A DNA stretch of 64,000 nucleotides from an uncultured Lachnospiraceae bacterium (GCA_910579615.1 CAJTUA010000009.1:89701-153700), one strand, 5' to 3'. Shown: positions 8,544-17,581, counted from the stretch's first letter. Translations and numbers: made by a program. Notes: a model not told the origin generated them from the letters alone.

Positions 8544-8561
8544 TAAAAATACCGATTTGTA
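8544..8561. repeat. dyad copy 2 (TAAAAATACCGATTTGTA)
   Basis: It differs by one base from the dyad at 7125-7142 and occupies the same position relative to its downstream gene, just before the GAGAGG ribosome binding site of the acetyltransferase. Confidence 0.65.
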
Positions 8562-8620
8562 TAACTGTTCAACGCTGTTCTTTTACTATAACCGTACACA
8601 CAATTCCAATTAAATTTTAC

Positions 8621-8914
8621 TTAACCTCCCTTTGCCTTATTATTGACAATCATCATCTGCCTTGCCCGTTCCCTCTGCTCGGTACTGACTGCCCTCGGTT
8701 TGCGGTAACTGACGTATGATTTCGGAAAGGAATATGTCTTAGATACCTCGTCTTGCCCTGTCAATCTGTATGTGTCGGGAAAATTTGCGCCCTCACATAA
8801 ACGCTCCACGCCCACACAATTTTGAATGCTTTTGCCCATTTTACCATCGAAGAACATTTCCGTCAATGCCAGCTTTTTCCCTTTTTCCAGAAAATCAAAA
8901 AGATGTTTTGTTCC
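8621..8914 (-). pseudogene. truncated gene fragment of the mobile region
   Basis: About 97 codons are open, but the only upstream start is a TTG lying inside the terminator hairpin at 8894-8931, so the natural N-terminus seems lost. Visible residues include KSIQNCVGVERLCEGANFPD and a basic C-terminus (YRKPRAVSTEQRERARQMM). I do not recognise the family. Its position beside the relaxase remnant suggests it belonged to the same mobile element. It could still be expressed from the internal ATG in TEMFFDGKMG. Confidence 0.45.
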
Positions 8915-8931
8915 CAAAACATCTTTTTGAT
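8894..8931 (-). terminator. 17-bp perfect hairpin, terminator after the secreted-protein gene
   Basis: ATCAAAAAGATGTTTTG (8894-8910) pairs perfectly with CAAAACATCTTTTTGAT (8915-8931) around four bases. On the minus strand it lies nine bases after the stop of the secreted-protein gene and its 3' arm is T-rich. Confidence 0.8.
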
Positions 8932-8939
8932 ATCATAAT

Positions 8940-9629
8940 TTAGTAATCCAATAATGTAACCGAACTTGACACAACTCCCTGCACAGAGCAAACCGACAAT
9001 ACCCTGTACCAGTTCGAACGGGTGCCGTCCGGCGCAGAAATCCGGAAATAATCCGCATACTGTTGTGTGCCGTCATTGTTTGTTGTTTTTGTACTTCCAC
9101 CGTTTTCCACCATATATCCGAATTCCAGATTCTCATAGAAAATACTGCGGTCTACAAAGGTTGACGAAATCCCCCGTGCATATGTCCACCGGGTCGTTTG
9201 CGTTACGCTGATTACGGTAGTGTCCGATACCTTAATCTCCACACGGTACGGGTGCTTCACACTTTTCTCCCGCGCCCCTGCCACATAAAAGCTTGGTTCG
9301 CCTTCCCCAGAAACCATATGGGGAACCCCTGCCTCCACCTTATTGGTGAATACAGCTTCCACCTCTGCCGACGCGTAGGAAGTTCTTGCCCCTGCCTTGG
9401 AAATAAACGCATCCTCCCCAAGAAACATCGAAATTCCATCCAAGTCACTGCCCGGAATATCCGCATCGCTAATTTCTGCTTTCTCATCTGGCCATTCGAT
9501 TTCTATCGTGTCGCACGAATACGAACAATTCGTGTTTTCTGCTTTTACAGTAGCTGCCGCAGCCTGCCCTGGTAAAACCATTGCCAATGCCGTTAAAGCG
9601 ATGCCACATAAAAGTTTCCTGTTTTTCAT
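8940..9629 (-). CDS. secreted protein of unknown function downstream of ackA
   Basis: The protein has a clear Sec signal peptide: MKNRK, then LLCGIALTALAMVLPGQAAA, with probable cleavage after AAA near residue 26. The mature part of about 200 residues is rich in Ser, Thr and aromatic residues and looks beta-rich. It has no lipobox, sorting signal or repeat. Two consecutive ATGs occur (9632, 9629); AGGAGGTAT spaces better for the second. The gene starts about 20 bp after the ackA stop and ends at a strong terminator, so it is probably co-transcribed with pta-ackA. I do not recognise the family. Confidence 0.75.
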   Translation of the reverse strand: MKNRKLLCGIALTALAMVLPGQAAAATVKAENTNCSYSCDTIEIEWPDEKAEISDADIPGSDLDGISMFLGEDAFISKAGARTSYASAEVEAVFTNKVEAGVPHMVSGEGEPSFYVAGAREKSVKHPYRVEIKVSDTTVISVTQTTRWTYARGISSTFVDRSIFYENLEFGYMVENGGSTKTTNNDGTQQYADYFRISAPDGTRSNWYRVLSVCSVQGVVSSSVTLLDY

Positions 9630-9652
9630 CATATACCTCCTCCATTCCGCCC

Positions 9653-10846
9653 TTACTTTTGCACCAACGCCACCGTATCCCTCGCAATCGCAAGCTCCTC
9701 ATTCGTCGGAACCGCGAGTACCTTCACCTTCGAGGCATCCGCAGAAATCACCGCTTCCTTCCCGCGCACATCGTTGCGTACCGCGTCAACCTCAACGCCG
9801 AGATAGCCGAGGTAGGAACAAATCTGCGCGCGGATTTTCCTGTCATTTTCCCCAAGTCCCGCCGTAAACGCAATCGCATCCACACCGTTCATCGCTGCCA
9901 CATAAGCGCCGACATATTTCGCTGTGCGGTATACAAAGACCTCGGTCGCTTCCTTCGCGCGCTCATTGCCCTGCATGGCTGCCGCCTCAAGGTCGCGGAA
10001 GTCGCTAGAAACCCCGGAAAGCCCATAAACACCGGACTTTTTATTTAAAAGGTTCATAATCTCATCCAGGGATTTGCCCTCTTTTTTCGCGATAAACTCG
10101 ATAATCGCCGGGTCGATGTCGCCGGAGCGCGTTCCCATGACCAGGCCCTCAAGCGGTGTCAGGCCCATGCTCGTGTCGATGGATTTCCCGTTTAATACCG
10201 CGGAAATGCTTGCACCGTTGCCGAGGTGGCAGACGATAATTTTCGAATTTTCATAGTCAAGCCCTGCAATTTCTGCCGCGCGTCTGCTCACATAGCTGTG
10301 GCTCGTCCCATGGAAGCCATAGCGGCGAACCTTGTATTTATCATAATACTCATACGGCAATGCGTAAGTGTATGCCTTCTTTGGCATCGTCTGGTGGAAC
10401 GCCGTGTCAAAAACTGCCACCATCGGCACGCCCGGCATCAGCTTGCGGCACGCATCGATGCCGATTAAATTCGCTGGGTTGTGCAACGGCGCTAAGTCGT
10501 TGCACTCCCGGATTGCCGCAATGACCTCATCGTCAATCACAACCGAGCCGACAAAGCGCTCCCCGCCGTGCACTACGCGGTGACCCACCGCCTCAATTTC
10601 AGAGAGCGCCGAAATCACGCCGTGCCCCTGGTCCGTCAGCGCTGTAAGTACCGCCTGTACTGCCGCCTCATGGTTCGGGAGCGGCTTTTCAAAGGTAAGT
10701 TTTTCCTCTCCCGCCTTCGTATGCACCAGCCTGCCGTCAATCCCGATGCGTTCACACAACCCGACTGCCATCGCCTTTTCCGTCGTGGAGTCAATCAGCT
10801 GATATTTTAACGAAGAACTGCCGCAGTTTATCACTAAAATTTTCAT
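9653..10846 (-). CDS. ackA: acetate kinase
   Basis: AckA makes ATP and acetate from acetyl phosphate in fermentation. The 397-residue protein opens with MKILVINCGSSSLKYQLID and has the second signature GYYGVHGTSH-like region (RYGFHGTSHSYVSRRAA), HLGNGASI and GLTPLEGLVMGTRSGDIDPA. Length is normal. It lies 48 bp after pta on the same strand, the usual clostridial order. Confidence 0.97.
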   Translation of the reverse strand: MKILVINCGSSSLKYQLIDSTTEKAMAVGLCERIGIDGRLVHTKAGEEKLTFEKPLPNHEAAVQAVLTALTDQGHGVISALSEIEAVGHRVVHGGERFVGSVVIDDEVIAAIRECNDLAPLHNPANLIGIDACRKLMPGVPMVAVFDTAFHQTMPKKAYTYALPYEYYDKYKVRRYGFHGTSHSYVSRRAAEIAGLDYENSKIIVCHLGNGASISAVLNGKSIDTSMGLTPLEGLVMGTRSGDIDPAIIEFIAKKEGKSLDEIMNLLNKKSGVYGLSGVSSDFRDLEAAAMQGNERAKEATEVFVYRTAKYVGAYVAAMNGVDAIAFTAGLGENDRKIRAQICSYLGYLGVEVDAVRNDVRGKEAVISADASKVKVLAVPTNEELAIARDTVALVQK

Positions 10847-10894
10847 GGTCCAAAACCCTCTTTCTTATTCTAAAATTCTGCAAGGAACTTCCCG

Positions 10895-11893
10895 CTAATC
10901 CAGCGCTGCCGCCTGCACCGCCGTAATCGCGACAACACCGACAATATCATCCGCATTGCAGCCGCGCGAAAGGTCATTGACCGGGGCCGCGATGCCCTGT
11001 GTGAGCGGTCCGTATGCCTCCGCCCCGCCAAGGCGCTCCACAAGCTTATAGCCGATATTGCCCGCATCCAGGTCCGGGAAAATCAGCACGTTCGCCTTTC
11101 CTGCCACCGGGCTTCCCGAAGCCTTGAACGCCGCAACCTCCGGCACAATCGCCGCGTCAAGCTGCAGCTCGCCGTCCACCTTAAGATCCGGGTACTGCTC
11201 ATGTGCAATCTGCACCGCCCGCGTTACCTTATCGATATCCTCATGCTTTGCGCTGCCCTTTGTCGAGTGGGAAAGCATCGCAATCTTTGCCTCTTTTCCG
11301 GTCAGCAGCTCAAAACTGCGCGCCGAGGACTCCGCAATCGCCGCGAGCTCCTCCGAGGTCGGGTTCTGGTTTAAGCCGCAGTCCCCGAACACAAAGGTTC
11401 CCTTCGCGCCAAAGGTGGAATTCGGCACAATCATCAGGAAAAATGCCGATACAAGCTTCGTCCCAGGCGCTGTCTTTAAAATCTGCAGGCACGGGCGCAG
11501 CGTGTTCGCCGAAGAGTGGCACGCGCCGGACACCATGCCATCCGCATCCCCCATCTTTACCATCATCACACCGAAGGTTGTGTAATCTGTCATCAGCACC
11601 TCCTGTGCCATCTCCGCCGTCATCCCCTTGCTCTTGCGGATTTCCACAAGCTTTCCGATGTACTCCGCCAGGCGGTCAAATTTTTCCGGATCAACCAATG
11701 TAGCGCCCGAAATATCAAAACCGGTCGATTTTCTCCGAATCACCTCATCCTTGCCGATAATAATAACGTTTGCAATCTCCTGGTCAAGCACCTTTGCCGC
11801 CGCCTCATAAATCCGTCGGTCCTCCGACTCCGGCAGGACAATTGTCTTTCGGTTTTTCCGTGCCCTTTCCTTGATTTCTTCAATAAAACTCAT
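10895..11893 (-). CDS. pta: phosphate acetyltransferase
   Basis: Pta converts acetyl-CoA and phosphate into acetyl phosphate for AckA. The 332-residue protein is the short, single-domain type without the N-terminal regulatory domains of the enterobacterial enzyme. Recognisable parts are KTIVLPESEDRRIYEAA, SHSTKGSAKHEDIDKV and VLIFPDLDAGNIGYKLVERL. It is the first gene of the pta-ackA unit, with a promoter at 11935-11963. Confidence 0.96.
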   Translation of the reverse strand: MSFIEEIKERARKNRKTIVLPESEDRRIYEAAAKVLDQEIANVIIIGKDEVIRRKSTGFDISGATLVDPEKFDRLAEYIGKLVEIRKSKGMTAEMAQEVLMTDYTTFGVMMVKMGDADGMVSGACHSSANTLRPCLQILKTAPGTKLVSAFFLMIVPNSTFGAKGTFVFGDCGLNQNPTSEELAAIAESSARSFELLTGKEAKIAMLSHSTKGSAKHEDIDKVTRAVQIAHEQYPDLKVDGELQLDAAIVPEVAAFKASGSPVAGKANVLIFPDLDAGNIGYKLVERLGGAEAYGPLTQGIAAPVNDLSRGCNADDIVGVVAITAVQAAALD

Positions 11894-11934
11894 CTTCCCG
11901 TATCTCCTTTCCCAAAAATAAAACCGCTGTTTAT

Positions 11935-11963
11935 AGTATAATGCATTTTATATATTGTGGCAA
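11935..11963 (-). promoter_or_regulatory. sigma-A promoter of pta-ackA
   Basis: On the minus strand, TTGCCA (11958-11963) is 17 bp from TATACT (11935-11940). Transcription would start about 35 bp before the pta ATG. Confidence 0.8.
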
Positions 11964-12164
11964 GCAAAATTTTGTCATTTTATTTTGGCATTTTCGTTGG
12001 ATTTCTTCTGTTCAAACGGACGTTTTCGTGTTACGATACAATGGAATAAACCTGACAGGTTAACGTTTGTTTTTTGGATGGAAATCCGCCCACAGTGCTA
12101 TTGCAGCAGCTGCCTGCTTCGCACACGGTGAATTTTGAAAATATTTTTACAGCCAGGGGGTTTT

Positions 12165-13400
12165 ATGAAAATAACCGGAATTATCGCGGAATTCAATCCG
12201 CTGCACAACGGGCATGCCTATCTTTTACAGAAAGCGCGCGAAATCACAGACGCGGATGTTATTGTTGTTGTTTTAAGCGGGAATTTTGTGCAGCGCGGGG
12301 CTCCTGCCATCGTCTCAAAATATGCGCGCACAAAGGCGGCGCTATGCTGCGGCGCTGACCTTATCCTTGAGCTTCCGGTCTTTGCCGCCTGTGCGAGCGC
12401 GGAATATTTTGCGGCGGGGGCGGTACGTCTCCTTTCCGACATCGGCGCAGATGCCTTTGTTTTCGGGAGCGAATCCGGCGAGCTTGACAGGCTTTTGCCG
12501 CTCTCGGCTCTTCTTAGCGATGAGCCAGAAGAATACCGAAAGCTTTTGCGCGCCGGGCTCTGCGCGGGGAAAAGCTTTCCTGTTGCAAGGAAAGCTGCCG
12601 TCCTCTCCCTCCTTTCGGATGCTGCACCGCTGCTTGATACCCCGAACAACCTGCTCGCCCTTGAATATTTAAAGACCTGCAGGCAGCGCCGCCTTTCGCT
12701 TATCCCGCACACCATCGCGCGGCTTGGCAGCTCCTACCATGAAAATAAGATTCTGGCACATTCCTTCCCGAGTGCATCGGCATTGCGCAGCCTTTTGCAG
12801 AACCAATCCATCAGGCTTACAAAGCTCCTGCCCTACATGCCGGCCGCCGCCGCCGAAATTCTATCGGCGGAGCTTGCCTGCCACACCCTCGTAAGCGAAG
12901 CAGATCTTTCCAACCTCCTCGCCTGCCATCTGCTGCAGTGTACCTCGCCCGCACAGCTTTCCCTGTATGCCGACATGGGTGCCGACCTCGCCAACCGCGT
13001 CTTCGCAAGGCGCTACGATTCCATCCTGCTGCCGGACTTTTGCGCAGTCCTAAAGACAAAAGAGCTGACCTTTACGCGGATTTCGCGCGCCCTGCTGCAC
13101 ACCATTTTGCAGATTACGGGCGAGGAGCAGGAAGAATTCCGCGCGCTCTTATACTCGCCGTACATGCGCGTCCTCGGTATGCGCAAAAGCGCCCGCCCGC
13201 TGCTTGCCCGCCTGCGCAAGGAAAGCAACGCGCCGCTCATCCTGCGGCCCGCCCGGGCAAAAAAACTTCTTTCCGCACAGGCGTACCGCTTTTTTATGAA
13301 GGACATCGCCTCCTCCGAGCTCTACCGCCAGCTCTCCTTCGCACACAGCCACCTGCCGTCGCCCTGCGAATTTGCGCATGAAATCATTTGCTGTGAATAA
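12165..13400 (+). CDS. tmcAL: tRNA(Met) cytidine acetate ligase
   Basis: TmcAL activates acetate with ATP to acetylate C34 of elongator tRNA-Met. The protein starts MKITGIIAEFNPLHNGHAYL, with the HxGH nucleotidyltransferase motif at residues 14-17, then SGNFVQRGAPAIVSKYARTK and FGSESGELD. It is 411 residues from the ATG at 12165, which follows CAGGGGG; an upstream in-frame start lacks a ribosome binding site. Acetate use links it to pta-ackA, which is divergently transcribed next door, but that link is inference. Confidence 0.92.
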   Translation: MKITGIIAEFNPLHNGHAYLLQKAREITDADVIVVVLSGNFVQRGAPAIVSKYARTKAALCCGADLILELPVFAACASAEYFAAGAVRLLSDIGADAFVFGSESGELDRLLPLSALLSDEPEEYRKLLRAGLCAGKSFPVARKAAVLSLLSDAAPLLDTPNNLLALEYLKTCRQRRLSLIPHTIARLGSSYHENKILAHSFPSASALRSLLQNQSIRLTKLLPYMPAAAAEILSAELACHTLVSEADLSNLLACHLLQCTSPAQLSLYADMGADLANRVFARRYDSILLPDFCAVLKTKELTFTRISRALLHTILQITGEEQEEFRALLYSPYMRVLGMRKSARPLLARLRKESNAPLILRPARAKKLLSAQAYRFFMKDIASSELYRQLSFAHSHLPSPCEFAHEIICCE

Positions 13401-13432
13401 ATTATAGGGAAAAGCATTTTTACGGAGCCGCC

Positions 13433-14401
13433 ATGAACCACCGCCAAAACAACAAAAAAGCCGCCGCCTATCTTCGGCGCGGCTTTTTATATCTTACTGT
13501 ATTTTCCATCCTTGTTTTGATGTTCCTCTTCCCAAAAACTGCCGCAAACGGAGCAAAAAATGGGCTTGTCCTCTGGGCGCAGACCCTGCTGCCGATTTTG
13601 CTGCCCTTTTTGATTCTCTCCTCGCTTCTTATCAAATTGCGCCTGACCCGCCCTTTCACGGTGTTTCTTGGCCCAGTTTTCACGCGGATTTTCCCGATTA
13701 GCGCAAAAGCCTGCTACCCCTTGGTTTTGGGGCTGCTCTGCGGCATGCCGCTCGGCGCGAAAACAACGGCGGAGCTTTACCGTCTCGGACAAATCAGTGA
13801 GAGGGACGCGATGTTTTTGCTCGGCTTTTCCAACCAGGCAAGCATGATGTTCCTTGTCAGCTATGTCGCCACGAAGGAGCTGAATGTCCCGCACTGCGCT
13901 ATTTTTGTATTGATTGTGCTCTACAGCTCGGCGCTTGTTTCCACCGTCCTTTTCATCCTCCCAAAGCATTACCGCGCCACACCCCAAAAGGCGCAGGAGA
14001 CGGCAGAATCCACAGCTGTTTTGTCCTTTTTTCCCGCACTGGATGCCTGCATCCCGGAGAGCTTTGCCACCATCACCCGCGTCGGCGGATATGTCATTCT
14101 TTTTTCCATGCTCTCCTCCTTTGTCTGCGCGCTCGCCCTGCCTGCCGCGCCGTCCGCGCTTACAAGCGGGCTTCTTGAGATTACAAGCGGCATACAGCAG
14201 ATACGAATGACCGGACTTGCTTCTGCCCAAAAAACAGCCCTGACCCTCGGTGTCACCGCATTTGGCGGGCTTTCCGGCCTGATGCAGACAAAAAGCGTGA
14301 CACTGGGAACAGGACTGTCCATGCGCTACTATGCATTTGTAAAATTGATGCAGGGAATTCTCGCGTATGTTTTGACGCTGGTTCTGCTTTCACTGCTGTG
14401 A
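13433..14401 (+). CDS. YlbJ-like membrane protein with nucleoside-recognition (Gate) domain
   Basis: The 322-residue polytopic protein has about eight membrane segments (first at LYLTVFSILVLMFLFP, residues 19-34). Its Gate-like segments include LPILLPFLILSSLL and CGMPLGAKTTAELYRLGQIS followed by LLGFSNQASMMFLVSYVA. This matches YlbJ, a sporulation integral membrane protein in Bacillus, and related spore maturation proteins. It begins 33 bp after tmcAL and is probably co-transcribed, a pairing also common in other Firmicutes near coaD and rsmD. Confidence 0.75.
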   Translation: MNHRQNNKKAAAYLRRGFLYLTVFSILVLMFLFPKTAANGAKNGLVLWAQTLLPILLPFLILSSLLIKLRLTRPFTVFLGPVFTRIFPISAKACYPLVLGLLCGMPLGAKTTAELYRLGQISERDAMFLLGFSNQASMMFLVSYVATKELNVPHCAIFVLIVLYSSALVSTVLFILPKHYRATPQKAQETAESTAVLSFFPALDACIPESFATITRVGGYVILFSMLSSFVCALALPAAPSALTSGLLEITSGIQQIRMTGLASAQKTALTLGVTAFGGLSGLMQTKSVTLGTGLSMRYYAFVKLMQGILAYVLTLVLLSLL

Positions 14402-14462
14402 AAGCCCCCTTACATTCCCACCCGGCAAAAATTGTTTTCCAAATGCCCTGGATTTTTCCCGG

Positions 14463-15716
14463 CTATAAATTTGTTTCCTTTGCCCGGTAACGCAACAATA
14501 CCCTTTTTACAACCTCCCGCTCCCCCGGCACCCACGTCAGTTCCGTTCTCCACGGCACGGAATAAGGACCATCCGCATTTGCCTTTAGCTGCTCAAAAAT
14601 ATACCTCCGCCTTTGTGTATATGCTGCCGCATCCGGATTTTTGATTCGCTCAAGCCACGCCCTGTATCCGTCAAGATAGCTTTCCACCATTTCATCCCAC
14701 GAATGAAATTGCTGTTGGATGACCTTTCCGGCGGCGCAAAATTCCCGGTCGAGCTCTTCCCGGTCAATCATTTTTACAAGGTACATCATGCCAAGCAGCT
14801 GTGTGGCGCGGCACAAATCCCACCCCGCATACAATGTGCCCAGGGTTCCCGCATGTTTTTGCGTCAGCTCATGTACGGTATCTAAGCCATCCTGCCGGTT
14901 CTTGATATCCCATTGCTCCCCCAATGCCACATTCCGGAAATTGGAAACCACTTTCCGGCTGGCATGCGCCCCGGTCACTAAGGGCCACCCCTCCAGCATC
15001 GGAAAAGAATGTGCCCAGATTGCAAAGGTGGACGCACACCAGCATTCCAAATCATTGCGCGGCAGCAGCGGGTCCCTCTTCCAGAGGAAAGCAGGCGCAA
15101 AACGCCACCTGCGAACCCCGATGACCCGGTAAAGCACAACCACGATAACATAAATCCACGCGGACGCCGCGCCGCCTAAGGTTCTGGTATAACCAGACTC
15201 CGACTGCACCGGAACATAGTCCCCGTACATGTCCACATAATGGTCCGTCACCGCCAGGAATTTTTCATAAACCATAACCTCTTTTGGCGCTTCCCACTCC
15301 CTCCAAACACCTGTCGGAAGCCGGTAAATCCCCACTTCATCCGTTTCTTTTAAGGCTTTTTTGTTAATGTGCGCAATCACCTTTTCCCCGCTCGGAAGCT
15401 TTAGCCGGTAATATATCGATTCCCCGGCGCGGACCGTGTCATACTTTAACACCGTACCGCTCGTAATCAGGGTAAACGTACCCAGCCGCTCCATATCCTC
15501 GATGGATTCCGCAACGGGAACATCCGCCCCTGCCTCATGGCCCGCCGCCCCCTCTTCCAATGTGGTATTTTTCACATAAAATCTATACAGCACCGGTCCT
15601 AAGACAAACTCCACACACAGCGCCAGCAGCATGATAACCGGAATCAGCAGGAACATCTGATACACATTTGTTTTGAATCCATAAATGTTTTTGTTGGATA
15701 TCTGATATCTTGCCAT
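14463..15716 (-). CDS. membrane protein with DUF1266 domain
   Basis: The 417-residue protein has a membrane segment at about residues 21-46 (FLLIPVIMLLALCVEFVLG) and another at about 185-200 (AWIYVIVVVLYRVIG). An extracytoplasmic domain probably lies between them. The C-terminal part carries DUF1266-like features: WDIKNRQDGLDTVHELT followed by AGWDLCRATQLLGMMYLV. DUF1266 has no established function. The gene is convergent with the ylbJ-like gene and precedes a coiled-coil gene of the coaD unit, from which it is 68 bp away. Confidence 0.6.
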   Translation of the reverse strand: MARYQISNKNIYGFKTNVYQMFLLIPVIMLLALCVEFVLGPVLYRFYVKNTTLEEGAAGHEAGADVPVAESIEDMERLGTFTLITSGTVLKYDTVRAGESIYYRLKLPSGEKVIAHINKKALKETDEVGIYRLPTGVWREWEAPKEVMVYEKFLAVTDHYVDMYGDYVPVQSESGYTRTLGGAASAWIYVIVVVLYRVIGVRRWRFAPAFLWKRDPLLPRNDLECWCASTFAIWAHSFPMLEGWPLVTGAHASRKVVSNFRNVALGEQWDIKNRQDGLDTVHELTQKHAGTLGTLYAGWDLCRATQLLGMMYLVKMIDREELDREFCAAGKVIQQQFHSWDEMVESYLDGYRAWLERIKNPDAAAYTQRRRYIFEQLKANADGPYSVPWRTELTWVPGEREVVKRVLLRYRAKETNL

Positions 15717-15784
15717 ATCTGCAAATCACTCCTTCTCATTCGCGTTCCTGCGGGCAAAGTAATACCATCCCCGCCCCATCCTAT

Positions 15785-16435
15785 TTATTCCTCATCGATA
15801 TCCCGCAGGAATGTATTCTCATCAAAATCAAAATCATCGCCTGCATATCGGTCCATCTCCGCCCTGCGTGCCCTCCGCGGGTCTAACTGCTCGTTTATTT
15901 CCCTCCGGTTTTCAAGGACAACCTCAAGATTTCTTTTCAATGCACCAACGGTCTCCTCGCTCTTTACACGGCTTTCCTCGTATGCCGCCGCCAATACCTT
16001 CTCAACCTCCGCAAGGACATCGTTCGTATAGCTTAGCGCGCCCGCGCGCAGCGCCTCCGCCTCCTCATTCGCTTCGCGCAGCATCGCATCGGCACTTTCC
16101 TGTGCATTTTGCATAATCTCGCCTGCCTGCTCGTAGGCCTGGCGCGTAATCTCATTCTCGTTGACTAACTGTTTTGCTTCCTCCCTTGCACGTTCCCGGA
16201 TTGCGTCTGCCTGATCCTCCGCATCGGCAAGCAGCGCGTCACGGTTTGCAATAATTTTCTGGTAACGCTTAATTTCATCCGGCAGACGCAGACGCAGCTC
16301 GCCCAGTAAATCGTACAGCGTATCTTTCGGCACAACCAATTTCGCCTGCGAAAACGCCTGCGGTTTACAGCTTTCTATCAATTCATAAATATCATCTATC
16401 ACCTGTTCTATTCTGCTGCTTCTGCCCGTCGCCAT
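15785..16435 (-). CDS. coiled-coil protein of the coaD operon (DivIVA/V-ATPase subunit H-like)
   Basis: The product has 216 residues from the ATG at 16435, placed nine bases after AAGGAG; the GTG two codons earlier overlaps the coaD stop. From about residue 55 to 185 it is an almost unbroken alanine- and glutamate-rich helix (EDQADAIRERAREEAKQLV, QESADAMLREANEEAEALRA). The C-terminus is acidic (DDFDFDENTFLRDIDEE). Such proteins are often labelled ATPase or V-type subunit H on composition alone. A cytoskeletal or division-site role is possible but not shown. Confidence 0.65.
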   Translation of the reverse strand: MATGRSSRIEQVIDDIYELIESCKPQAFSQAKLVVPKDTLYDLLGELRLRLPDEIKRYQKIIANRDALLADAEDQADAIRERAREEAKQLVNENEITRQAYEQAGEIMQNAQESADAMLREANEEAEALRAGALSYTNDVLAEVEKVLAAAYEESRVKSEETVGALKRNLEVVLENRREINEQLDPRRARRAEMDRYAGDDFDFDENTFLRDIDEE

Positions 16436-16437
16436 TG

Positions 16438-16929
16438 TCACACACTCCTTACTTTCTTAATTTTTTCCATCACAAGCGGCAAGATGCTCTCCGGAACGAA
16501 TTTTGTGATGTTCCCCTCATAGCTCGCAACCTCTTTGACAATACTTGAGCTAAGATAGGAATACTGCACGCTCGTCGTCAAAAACACCGTGTCAATGTCC
16601 GGGCTTAGCGCATGGTTTGTCTGCGCAATCTGTATCTCATACTCAAAATCGGTAACTGCCCGCAATCCCCGGAACATCACAGTAGCATTCCTGCTTTTCG
16701 CAAATTCCACTGTCAGCCCGTCAAAAGGCTCCACGGTGGCATTTTGAATGTCCTTTACGACCAGCTCCAACATATGTACACGTTCCCTTGCCGAAAACAT
16801 CGGCTTTTTCGCACTGTTGTTCAGCACTCCGATAATCAGCCTGTCCACAATCTTTGAAGACCGTTTTATAATATCCAGATGCCCCAGTGTAACAGGGTCA
16901 AAACTTCCCGGATAAATTCCTATTGTCAT
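16438..16929 (-). CDS. coaD: phosphopantetheine adenylyltransferase
   Basis: CoaD makes dephospho-CoA from 4'-phosphopantetheine and ATP. The 163-residue protein opens MTIGIYPGSFDPVTLGHLDI, with the T/HxGH motif at residues 14-17, and has the C-terminal STSVQYSYLSSSIVKEVA signature. The start codon overlaps the rsmD stop (ATGA), so translation is coupled. Confidence 0.97.
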   Translation of the reverse strand: MTIGIYPGSFDPVTLGHLDIIKRSSKIVDRLIIGVLNNSAKKPMFSARERVHMLELVVKDIQNATVEPFDGLTVEFAKSRNATVMFRGLRAVTDFEYEIQIAQTNHALSPDIDTVFLTTSVQYSYLSSSIVKEVASYEGNITKFVPESILPLVMEKIKKVRSV

Positions 16930-17516
16930 ATCTCCTCATTTCCGCCGCGCACGGATAGCGGCTGTTTTTTCCTCACGAACACATGCTTGTTGGTTTTATA
17001 ACGCTTTTCCTTCAGGCATGAAAACCCGCATTCCTCCACAAATGCTGTATCCTCCTCGATTGCCTCCTCAAAAATGACAAGTGTCTGCTGTGTACAGACC
17101 GGGCTGTCCGAAAGCTGCAAAAGCACCTTCTTTGCAAACCCCATCCGGTACGGCGGATCCATAAAAATGATATCAAAAGCTTCCCCGGATGCCTTAAGCT
17201 TAAAAAGCCCCGCCGCCACTTCCGACGCAAGAACCTCTGCCTGCGCCATAAAACCTGTCCTCCCCAGGTTTGCCCTGATGCATGAAAGCGCCGCCTTGTC
17301 CTGCTCGACAAAGACTGCCCGCCTGCAGCCGCGGCTTAAAGCCTCAATCCCGATGGCACCGCTCCCGGCAAAAAGGTCGAGGAACACCGCGTCCGGCAAC
17401 TCATAATTTATCATATTAAACAAGGTCTCTTTGATACGGTCGGTTGTCGGTCTTGTCGCAAGCCCCGCCGGAGTATCTAGGAGTGTTCTTCTTGCTTTGC
17501 CAGCAATTACCCTCAT
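16926..17516 (-). CDS. rsmD: 16S rRNA (guanine966-N2)-methyltransferase
   Basis: RsmD methylates G966 of 16S rRNA. The 196-residue protein begins MRVIAGKARRTLLDTPAG, has the SAM-binding segment FLDLFAGSGAIGIEALSRG (residues 45-63) and the catalytic DPPY at residues 120-123. The rsmD-coaD pair is widespread in Firmicutes, often just after recG; here recG is about 38 kb away. Confidence 0.95.
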   Translation of the reverse strand: MRVIAGKARRTLLDTPAGLATRPTTDRIKETLFNMINYELPDAVFLDLFAGSGAIGIEALSRGCRRAVFVEQDKAALSCIRANLGRTGFMAQAEVLASEVAAGLFKLKASGEAFDIIFMDPPYRMGFAKKVLLQLSDSPVCTQQTLVIFEEAIEEDTAFVEECGFSCLKEKRYKTNKHVFVRKKQPLSVRGGNEEI

Positions 17517-17534
17517 CCAAAACCTCTCTCTCCT

Positions 17535-17562
17535 ATTTTAGTGGAATATTTTTAATTGTCAA
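17535..17562 (-). promoter_or_regulatory. promoter of rsmD-coaD
   Basis: On the minus strand, TTGACA (17557-17562) is 16 bp from TAAAAT (17535-17540). The predicted start site is close to the ribosome binding site, giving a very short leader. Confidence 0.6.
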
Positions 17563-17581
17563 CAAAAAAACGATACTTTTT

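Noticed and set aside
12077..12130. A 17-codon cysteine-rich frame upstream of tmcAL as a leader peptide.
   Set aside because: No ribosome binding site and no terminator/antiterminator structure was seen.
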